Source of the DNA: Cymbomonas tetramitiformis
Taxonomy: Eukaryota > Chlorophyta > Pyramimonadophyceae > Pyramimonadales > Pyramimonadaceae
Length of the DNA: 24,545 nt
Assembly (NCBI GenBank): GCA_001247695.2
Contig: LGRX02030258.1
Coordinates: 1-24,545, forward strand
Direction: 5' to 3'
Shown: positions 17,406 to 24,545 of the stretch, piece after piece
How positions within the stretch are numbered: the first letter of the stretch is position 1
Layout: the number at the start of each line of letters is the position of its first letter
Translations under genes and position numbers: made by a program
Notes under the pieces: generated by a model
Seen by the model: only the letters and a program-made list of their open reading frames with translations
Told to the model about the DNA's origin: nothing
The model's database searches: none

Positions 17406-19979
17406 ATGCCATTCAAGAAGAAAAACAGATACGGAAGGTATTCTAAACTAGGCCCACAAGCAGGTGCTCAAGAAGAGCCAAGTGAGCCGGAGGCAGAAGC
17501 TGATGAGCCCCCATTGCCCCAGACTCGCGCGCGCGCTCCACCTGTAAGCAACGCGCAAGCAGCTGCTCAGCTCCGTATGAGAACACAACTGGATATTGCA
17601 GAGGGACAAATAAAGACAATATCAGAGCAACTATCAGAGTTGAGAAGACAGCTTCAAGAAGAAAAGGGAAAAAATCACCGATGCAAAGTGCAAGTGCGCC
17701 TGTGGAAGTCAAAAGCGCAACAAGGGCCAAAAGCACAGAAGCGCATCATACGGCGCAAGGAGCTCGCGCAATACTCTCACAGCCCGTTGGACAGAAAGAA
17801 ACACCTGCGCCGTATGACGGCCGACCTGGACAAATACATTAAAGCCAAATTCAATGTTTATGCTGACGCTCAGGAGGCGATGGTGACCCTACTCGAAGAA
17901 GATTCAAAGTCAGTACATGTGCAGAAGCTACTCACCACGCTAGCGAACAGGCTTCCACACCTCACTCAGGCAGCACAACGTGAAGTTGTCCGACGTATTG
18001 AGGCACACTGGACTACGGAGTTAGGCCTGGCCATCCGCCTTCGATGCAGAATACCCGAGCGTCCATATCAGGGTAGAAGTCTTCCCAAATTCTTCACGGC
18101 CCGTAAACTATATTTCCGCTGGCCCGCTTTCGGCCAAAACGGTCAAAGAAGAACAATGTCCGCCGCAGGCGCGAAATTTTGAAATTAAGTATGGGGGTTT
18201 GATAAAAAGTGGCATAAAATGCCTATATTTTTGGCCGAAGTTTGGCCGGCTCATATTTTTGTGCGGCCCGGGGGCGAAAGCCCCTTCGGCCCGGTTTCGG
18301 CCCGGAGCGAGCTTCTGCGGCCCCGGGCCGGCCCGCCACGGTAAGACTTCTACCCTGGTCCATATCAGTATCTCATCAACTCGCTCAGTCACACATACAA
18401 TGAGAGCAAGCAAGAATACGAGAAGACTTTGATAGCACCAGGAGTGCATATGCCCTCCTTGGGCAAGAACGCAAGCAAAAACAAGACTATAAAACTTATG
18501 AATCAATACTTTGACACTGCACAACCCGAGGCCCTGTTATTGGGAAGTGTGGAGGGGGTTACACTTTCATTTAAGGAAGCTCTGGTGGCGTACTGTCGGG
18601 AATACTCACCAGAGTCCGCGGCTATCAGCGTGCAGCTCGCTGGCGACGGTGCCGGTGTTTTCCGTGGCGTGTCTCAGACCACTGTTGCTTTCAAAGTCGT
18701 CCTGCCACACGCAGAGCTCGACCCCAACTTCCACGGCCTCAACTCCCCATTCAGCAGTCAGTCCGTCCTGGTTTTCGAGGGGAAGGAGGCATTTCACGAG
18801 GTGAAAGATGCGATGGGCCGACTTCTAGAAGAGCTAGACGACATACAACAAAACGGCATCACCGTGGACGGCAAGTGTTACACCATGACAAAGAAGGGAG
18901 GGGGTGATATGAAGTGGATTAATATGATGCTCGCTTTATCTACGTGCGCGCACACTTATGCGTGTTCCTATTGTGAGTGCCCTCAAGATGAGTTACACTT
19001 GACAGAGAAGCTGCACAAGACCCGCACTCTTCAGAGTATTCTCGAAGGCGCGCACGTCCATCACGAGGGGATGGTGTTCCCTTGGGTATGCCCCTACTGC
19101 ACGAAACAGTTCGAGACAAAGGAAGACCTACTCAACGAGCCCCCGCCTTCTTCTGACAAGAAGCGCCTGGAATATCAAATCAAACACAAGGGGAGTATGT
19201 GGCACCGCACTCCGATTATTCCGGGTTTACCTCCCGAGGATTACGTCGGTGACGTTCTGCACTTCGCTCTTCGTGAGGTTCTCCACTGCATAGAAGTGAC
19301 GGTGCGGCGACGCTGCACGACACAGGAGAAAATTGACCTGCTAGTCGAATTTCTCAAACGCAGGGTGAAGTGCCATATCAGGGTGAAGAAGGTGAAAAAG
19401 AAGCAAGGGGTGAAGGAGGAAAATACTCCCAATATTATCGGGAGGGAGTGCTCCCTTACGATGCATCACAGTGAAGAAATGGTACGCACCGTGATTCCAG
19501 AAGCTGATGGGCAGTTCGCGAAAGCGATGGCGGTATGGCGTTGCCTCACCCTTCTGTGGAGAGAACTTACAACCCGGTTAGCACTGGATACACCGGATTT
19601 CAGGCAACGAAAAGCACACGCACTACGTCAAAAAGCGAAAGACTACATAGCAGCAATCACAGCAAACGGGTCAGCGCAAGACGTGCAGCTCTATGCTCAC
19701 GCTGCATGCACACATCTCCCTGACCAAGTTCTCCTCCACGGGGATCTTCTTGATTATTCGATGCAGGGGCTTGAGCACCTGCACAGCCAAAGAAAGACGC
19801 ACATGCGTCACCACGGCAACAAACGGAGAACTGGGAACCTGAAATCGCGGACAGCACAAAGTGTCAAGCTCGAGGTTGCTCACCGCATCATCAACAAGTC
19901 GGTCAAGCATAGAACGTTTTCACGTCATCTCCAAGCAAAACGTTTCAAGGCAGCGACTATGAAACAACAGAAAGGGTAA
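17406..19979 (+). pseudogene. putative DDE-like transposase of the 4.36-kb element, interrupted by a MITE
   Basis: ATG at 17406 opens a frame that meets a stop inside the MITE (18182). The frame resumes after the MITE (from about 18366) to TAA at 19977. Without the 289-bp MITE and one 8-bp TSD the whole is one ORF of about 758 codons. The N-terminus is basic with an acidic/proline stretch and a coiled coil (EGQIKTISEQLSELRRQLQ). The second part has QLAGDGAGVF, GGDMKWINMMLALS, a Cys cluster CSYCEC, a second Cys pair CPYC with later His residues, and GLPPEDYVGDVLHFALREVL. I know this arrangement from an unnamed protein family in invertebrates and protists, probably DDE transposases with an inserted zinc module. 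The Asp residues named would be candidates for catalysis. The function is inferred. Confidence 0.7.
18061..18365. mobile_element. 289-bp hAT-type MITE with 8-bp TSD
   Basis: The element is 18069-18357. Its perfect 15-bp TIRs read CAGGGTAGAAGTCTT, and the 8-bp duplication GTCCATAT lies at 18061-18068 and 18358-18365. CAGGG ends with an 8-bp TSD are typical of the hAT superfamily. The interior is too short for a transposase. Its right half is very GC-rich with a hairpin (GGGGGCGAAAGCCCC, about 18270). Insert plus duplication is 297 bp, a multiple of three, but it brings stops into the host ORF. Confidence 0.93.
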
Positions 19980-20830
19980 ATGCGTGTGACAGAACACGTA
20001 CCTTCCAAGGCAGCCAGTCGTGCACTTCGACGTCGTTCGTGTGCTGCGTCGGACCTGGCCTTGACGCTGAGCAATAGTGCCCTATCCTCGTCGTCGAAGC
20101 CGTCGAAAGCATGCTCTTCTGCATACTCTGCTGCTTCTTCACGAAGGGCTGCGCCGTGCTCCATAAACGACGGGTTGACACCTAGACCTTGATGCCATAG
20201 CTTCCTAGGAATTCCTGAGGCTATGCCCTTGATATAGGCTAGGGGAACAAACTCTGGTGGCTTGTGCCATGCACGCGGGACGCTGGGATAATCTGGAGGT
20301 ATCACTAAATGACCTGTCTGATTGTATACTAGACACTGATAAGTAACTCTAAGCCTATGTTCGCCATCATACGTTGTACTGTGCTTCATTGTGACTGGGG
20401 GGGCTATGAATGTAATATCCCGACGTGGGAGAACCTTGCTTGCTCCCAAGCCTGTTTTCGGGAAGAAGCGCTCGAAGGAGAAAAATCTATCTATGTGGTG
20501 TTGCTGTGTAATAATAACTGAAACACTTTCTCCTGCTGCCCTAGTGTTGGACTCCTGAACCTTCTTACCTAGAGGCCTAACCATACTATCGAATACCTGG
20601 CGAGGAAATCTACTAATCGTGCAGTGTTTGTTGGCCTTTGAGAGGCCTGTCATGTCATTGTATGCAGACTTCACGAGCTCGATAGTAAACCCCCTATTCT
20701 CTACGATAGAAAGGTCTAAATTCCTAACGGCTGCTCGACACCGTTGACACTTACGTGTGTCCGTGTATCCATACTCTTTCAGGGACTCCATCCTGAGCTC
20801 CAATACACACTCTATGCAGAAATGAGCCAT
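19925..20830 (-). CDS. second gene of the 4.36-kb DNA transposon, zinc-ribbon-like
   Basis: ATG at 20830 (MAHFCIECVLELRM) opens 301 codons to the stop at 19925. The N-terminus has two Cys pairs, CIEC and CQRC, 25 residues apart, which look like a zinc ribbon. The middle has a conserved-looking GEHRLRVTYQCLVYNQTGHLV. The C-terminus is acidic and then Arg-rich. The last codons overlap the end of the plus-strand transposase by 55 bp, and AAGGTACGT at about 20010 could be a donor that removes that overlap. No family is recognised. Its place in the transposon suggests a DNA-binding or accessory role. Confidence 0.6.
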   Translation of the reverse strand: MAHFCIECVLELRMESLKEYGYTDTRKCQRCRAAVRNLDLSIVENRGFTIELVKSAYNDMTGLSKANKHCTISRFPRQVFDSMVRPLGKKVQESNTRAAGESVSVIITQQHHIDRFFSFERFFPKTGLGASKVLPRRDITFIAPPVTMKHSTTYDGEHRLRVTYQCLVYNQTGHLVIPPDYPSVPRAWHKPPEFVPLAYIKGIASGIPRKLWHQGLGVNPSFMEHGAALREEAAEYAEEHAFDGFDDEDRALLLSVKARSDAAHERRRSARLAALEGTCSVTRIYPFCCFIVAALKRFAWR

Positions 20831-21325
20831 AATTCCTGTAGGGTACAACCCCCTGCGAATTCAGTGCTAAAACGCGTTTTATGAGCGTGTCACGGACAGG
20901 GGAAAATACTTTCGACTGAGACCTTAAGCTAGAATTCGTAAACATACAAAAGTTTTCAACACAGTCAAAAAATAAATTCATCAAAGCAATTCGCAACTCT
21001 ATGTTGTCAATTCTTAGCTAATCAGAACCGCCTCACCTCGAAATATAGGAAACTAGACCCCGTGAGTTGCCTTAACTAGCTTATATGCTCCCAAACACAA
21101 TATACTATGCTCCCTAGCGCCCGTGCAACACAAATAATGTTTATTAATTCACTAAGAACAAAAAGTTTCGCCTCAGCCGCCTCACGGTGCCACGTGTACA
21201 GAGGTAGACCAATGCGCTCGACAGCCTGTCGCGTTCGGTTTTCGCGGGGACTGTCAATCGTTTTCGGCAACAGAAGCTATTTCCTAGATGGTCATATAAC
21301 CGTATGTCATGGGTGCCATGTGCTC

Positions 21326-21790
21326 CCATAGGAACCTGCCAAAATCCCCAAAGGGCATCCATCGTAGAGAAGACGGTAGCCCCTTGTAGGTCATCTAAGA
21401 GACTCTGCACATCCGGAAGGGGGTACTTATCTTTGATCGTGATCTCATTGATCTGTCTGTAGTCGATGACTAGACGCAGCTTTTTGGGGTTACTTGGCTT
21501 GGGGACCATCAACACGGGACAGTCCCACGGAGAGGCCGAGGATCGTATGTACCCTTTGGCTAAGAGTTCGTCTAGCTGTTGCCGGAATTGCCGCAACTCC
21601 TCCTGCGACAACTTGTATCCTCGCCGGTGCAAGGGGTTCCCGTTCCAATCTGGCCGGAGCCGGATGCCGGCCTTGTACTCCCTTGACTGGACCGAGTCCG
21701 GCAGCTCTGTGCAAATGACATCCGCGAATTCCTTCTCCAGGTCCCTAAGCATCTGGAAAATGGCGAGGCGATCCGGGATCGCTCTTTTTG
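21326..21790 (-). pseudogene. gypsy RT N-terminal part (fingers and first palm strand)
   Basis: The minus strand reads AIFQMLRDLEKEFADVI, then QFRQQLDELLAKGYIRSSASPWDCPVLMVPK, KLRLVIDYRQINEITIKDKYPLPD and FSTMDALWGFWQVPMG. These are RT motifs 1 to 3 of Ty3/gypsy, including the first Asp. It is cut at 21325 by the 4.36-kb transposon. Upstream of about 21755 coding likeness fades into palindromic GATCC-rich DNA next to a minisatellite, so protease, Gag and 5' LTR are missing. Confidence 0.88.
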
Positions 21791-21871
21791 TGATCCGGAA
21801 CGGGATCGATCCCGGGAGGGAAGTTTCTTACGGGATCGTTCCGGTTTCGGCGAGATTACACGATCGTAGAG

Positions 21872-22125
21872 GGTACGCTCCAGGTACGGGAACGATCTTG
21901 GAACGCTCCAGGTATGGGAACGATCTTGGAACGCTCCAGGTATGGGAACGATCCTGGAACGCTCCAGGTACGGGAACGATCTTGGAACGCTCTAGGTACG
22001 GGAACGATCCTGGAACGCTCCAAGTACGGGAACGATCTTGGGACGATCCAGGTACGGGACCGATCCCAGAACGCTCGAGGTACGGGAACGATCCTGGAAC
22101 GCCGCAGGAACAGGAACGGTGGAAG
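21872..22125. repeat. 28-bp minisatellite, about 9 copies
   Basis: The unit contains CGCTCCAGGTACGGGAACGA and ends TCTTGGAA or TCCTGGAA, with 1-4 substitutions per copy. The last copies are more diverged. The unit has no stop in several frames on either strand, so long ORFs pass through it on both strands; they are repeat artefacts. It is preceded by palindromic GATCCCG-rich sequence at 21765-21845. Confidence 0.9.
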
Positions 22126-22335
22126 GACAGGTGTGATATGCTCAAGATGTATGCAAGCATTCAAAGAAAGTGTATCATGCACCACACATAAAAAAGATAA
22201 ACTTTCAGAACACAAGGCTAGAGGTAAAGGAGGCAACTTTTCAAATGTGTATATACAAATACAAAAAGAAAATACACCATACAATACACTAGGTACTTCA
22301 TTTGTATGTGCTCGTAATGTTTCTTTTATCAGCTA
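22126..22335. other. A-rich stretch with no supported gene
   Basis: No protein-like frame is seen. It is the likely 3' flank of the minus-strand gene that follows. Confidence 0.4.
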
Positions 22336-23349
22336 TCACTGAGTACTAAAGTCTTCTTCTTCCTCATCTATACTTCCCACTCCTACTGTGTTTTGGTGCT
22401 GAAGAATTTCTGTTAAAGTTGCAGGCCACTTGGCTGACTGCGCGAGCTTCACACGCGAGTGTAGCATATTCCATCTTTTTACTTGGGTAAAAATTCTTGA
22501 GTACTCCTTGCTCAAGGTATTTGGTACCTCAGTCTGCACGTCGAAAGTGCCAAAGTGAGTACTAGTTGAAAAAAAGGTGTACTCTAACCAAGCGAAAGTA
22601 CCAAGGAAATGCATACTTACCACAGCTTGTGACTTTGTGGATGAGTTCTCATTTATCTCATACTCGATGGCCCAATCTTTTAAGCTTGGGCCAAGGAGTG
22701 CCTTTTCAACACACATTACAGCGAAAGTTAGAGTTTGGCGTGTGATACACCCATCGAAGTTTTGATCTTTCTTTCCGAACACCTTCTTCAAAATAGACCC
22801 AAATAGGTCGTTTCCACACTGGTCGACCTGGGGGTGTTCAGCTGAAGGTGCGCTCTTTCTCCACGACGCACCTGTGTGAGTAATAATAAAAGTGAGTATA
22901 AACCAAACGAACCATAGAAAGGACTAGAGAAAATAAAGATAGCTGGAATAGTTACATACTTTGTATGTACGGGGTTGTTATGTTATAGTTGTATACCCGG
23001 TCCTTGCCAACACCACTAAACGCCTCTGGGTAAGCTTGGATGGTCCCTGCAAATAGTTTTTGCTGTAGCTTGCTGCGCGAGTTCACCCTGACCGAGTTCT
23101 TGAGCTGTACATTCAACCCACCTCACTTTTTTACCACGCACTTCTTTTATTTTTGCAAAAAGTTAAGTTAAGAGGCCTTACCGCTTTCTTGGTGAGATTC
23201 CAGCCGTGGCAGTCTTTTTCTTTTCCTTGTCCTTCCGTTTCCACGCTATACAATATCCTCATGCACTCACCGATAGTGGAGTCTCCAAAATAATAGCCCT
23301 CTGGACCATTTGCCATAGCGTAGCTTACCACTGCGCGAATATTTCCTTC
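22336..23349 (-). CDS. spliced gene of unknown function, three visible exons
   Basis: Exons on the minus strand are 23349-23182, 23104-22960 and 22871-22336. The introns are 77 nt (GTAAGG to TACAG) and 88 nt (GTATGT to ACACAG), and the phases (0 and 1) fit. The upstream acceptor is CTCAG at 23350, so earlier exons must lie in or beyond the satellite. The visible protein is about 282 residues. Features are AMANGPEGYYFGDSTIGECM, KDRVYNYNITTPYIQ, a hydrophobic helical part (LTFAVMCVEKALLGPSLKDW) and an acidic C-terminal tail (DEEEEDF). I do not recognise the family. It has no stops or shifts and looks intact. It could be a host gene or a TE-associated gene. Confidence 0.65.
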
Positions 23350-23399
23350 CTGAGCACACCTTTCACCCACGCATGTTATACCAAAAACACTCTTTTTCG

Positions 23400-24545
23400 C
23401 ACAAGCATAGCACACGCACGCAGATAGACACTTATCGTGGCATAGGCATAACACAACAAACATACACAGATACACACATTTCAAGCACACGCACAGCACA
23501 CACGCACAGCACACACGCACAGCACACACGCACAACACACACACACAGATACACTCATATCCTAGCACAGGCATAGCACACGCACAGAGAGGTACACACA
23601 TATCCTAGCATAGGCATAACACAATAGGCACACACATATACACACCTATTCTAGCACAAGCATAGCACACACACACACAAAGAAAAACACATATCCTGGC
23701 ATAGGCATAAGAGGCCTACAGATACACACATATCCTAGCATAGGCAAAAGAGGTCTATGCTAGAATAGGAGTGTGCCTGTTGTGTTATGCTTATGCCAGG
23801 ATATGTGTGAGCCTCTCTGTGCGTGTGCTATGCCTGTGCTAGGATATGAGTGTATCTCTCTGGGCGTGTGTTATGCCTGTGGTAGGATAGGTGTGTATCT
23901 GTTTGTGTGTGCTCTGTGTGTACGAGTGTTATGCCTGTGCTAGGATATGTGTGTAACTTTGTGTGCGTGTGATATGCTTGTGCTAGGATATGAGTTCTAG
24001 CACAAGCGTATCACACGCACACAAAGATACACACATATCCTAGCACAGGCATAACACTCGTACACAAAGAGCACACGCAAACAGATACACACCTATCCTA
24101 GCACAGGCATAACACACGCCCACAGAGATACACACCTATCCTAGCACAGGCATAACACTCGCACACATATACACATATATCCTAGCAAAAACATAACACT
24201 CGCACAAACAGATACACATATATCCTGGCATACGCATAGCACACGCACACAGCTACACACATATCCTAGCATAAGCATAACACAACAGGCACACACATAT
24301 TCTAGCACAAGCATAGCACGCGCAAAGAGATACACAAATATCCTAGCACAAGCATATCACACGCACACAAAGCTACACACATATCCTAGCACAGGCATAA
24401 CACTCGTACACAGAGAGCACACACAAACAGATACACACCTATCCTACCACACGCATAACACACGCCCACAGAGATACACACCTATCCTAGCACAGGTATC
24501 GAGCACACGCACAGAGAGGCTCACACATATCCTGGCAAAAACATA
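23400..24545. repeat. CA-rich satellite with an inverted block
   Basis: Units of roughly 40 bp share CATATCCTAGCACAGGCATA and ACACGCACACAGAGATACACAC-like words. On the plus strand 23400-23754 and 24001-24545 run one way, while 23755-24000 runs the other way. The segment from about 24331 to the window end closely copies the complement of the inverted block, including rare variants. Cys/Val-rich ORFs here are repeat artefacts. The array extends past the right edge. Confidence 0.88.

Larger units (their letters stand above)
16961..21321. mobile_element. 4361-bp DNA transposon with 38-bp TIRs and 4-bp TSD GCTC
   Basis: Both ends start ACATGGCACCCA (12 bp identical) and end with ATGACCATCTAGG, with a diverged middle. 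GCTC lies outside on each side (16957-16960, 21322-21325). Removing the element and one GCTC rejoins RT as PMGA then DDVEKTA, in frame. If the ends are read one base further out (CACATGG), the TSD would be only AG. It carries two convergent genes (17406-19979 plus, 19925-20830 minus). The stretches 16961-17405 and 20831-21321 have no gene and should hold the promoters. The superfamily is not clear from the ends. Confidence 0.85.
3240..21790 (-). mobile_element. Ty3/gypsy chromodomain retrotransposon with two DNA methyltransferase domains, in four pieces
   Basis: Four minus-strand fragments follow the order of one Pol polyprotein: RT fingers (21326-21790), RT palm and RNase H (about 15830-16956), linker, Dam-like methyltransferase and integrase zinc finger (7857 to about 9000), and integrase core, GPY/F, chromodomain and C5 methyltransferase (4278-6666). 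Two joins are exact. Removing 16961-21321 plus one TSD restores RT reading, and removing 6667-7851 plus one TSD restores the integrase zinc-finger reading. The third join (about 9.0/15.8 kb) is inferred from order only. Gag, protease, primer site and 5' LTR are not seen. Stops and frameshifts show that the copy is dead. Chromodomains guide integration in chromoviruses, and cytosine methyltransferases have been reported in some Ty3 and Ty1 elements of algae and dinoflagellates. A Dam-type domain is known in DIRS retrotransposons. Confidence 0.8.

Noticed and set aside
21828..22342. Long ORFs on both strands over the 28-bp minisatellite
   Set aside because: They only reflect a repeat unit without stop codons; the three frames encode the same unit repeatedly.
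23131..23601. Cys/Val-rich N-terminus on the minus-strand ORF
   Set aside because: It is translated CA satellite; the real exon probably starts at the acceptor at 23350.

Overview
This is eukaryotic nuclear DNA. It has genes split by short GT-AG introns (77, 78 and 88 nt candidates near 23 kb and 11-14 kb, longer ones near 0.3-1.5 kb), poly(A) signals, minisatellites, and nested retrotransposons and DNA transposons. The gene content would suit an alga or other protist, but nothing seen here fixes the lineage. Nothing looks bacterial, and I see no rRNA, tRNA or CRISPR.

Layout. At 1-1628 (+) are the last four exons of a Na+/H+ exchanger-like gene. At 1629-3245 there is mostly empty sequence, a strong hairpin and an unresolved ORF. 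From about 3240 to 21790 one Ty3/gypsy-type element lies on the minus strand. It is broken into four pieces by later insertions but stays in the expected order: RT N-part (21.8-21.3 kb), RT palm and RNase H (16.96-15.8 kb), linker, Dam-like adenine methyltransferase and integrase zinc finger (9.0-7.86 kb), then integrase core, GPY/F module, chromodomain and C5-cytosine methyltransferase (6.67-4.28 kb). A possible 3' LTR follows. The combination of a Dam-type and a C5-type DNA methyltransferase in one chromodomain retrotransposon is the main finding.

Insertions inside it. A 4.36-kb DNA transposon (16961-21321, TSD GCTC) carries two convergent genes and is itself split by a 289-bp hAT-type MITE with a perfect 8-bp TSD. 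A large accessory block (about 9.0-15.8 kb, ends unresolved) holds a DUF7869-like protein, a SAP-domain protein and a tryptophan-rich zinc-finger-like protein. A 2.16-kb element (11754-13912, TSD CTAA) with a 183-bp satellite sits inside that block, apparently within a 78-nt intron. A 5'-truncated LINE-like element (6667-7851, TSD ACCAG) splits the integrase. Three footprints with the geometry of hAT excision (8-bp duplication with complementary changes at the junction) lie within 690 bp of the cytosine methyltransferase and chromodomain region and account for its frame breaks.

At the right end a 28-bp minisatellite is followed by a spliced three-exon gene of unknown function on the minus strand (22336-23349) and a CA-rich satellite (about 23400-24545) containing an inverted block.

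Order of events (inference): the gypsy element came first; the DNA transposon, accessory block and LINE entered it later; the MITE and the satellite element entered those. All domain names were assigned by reading motifs, without database searches.
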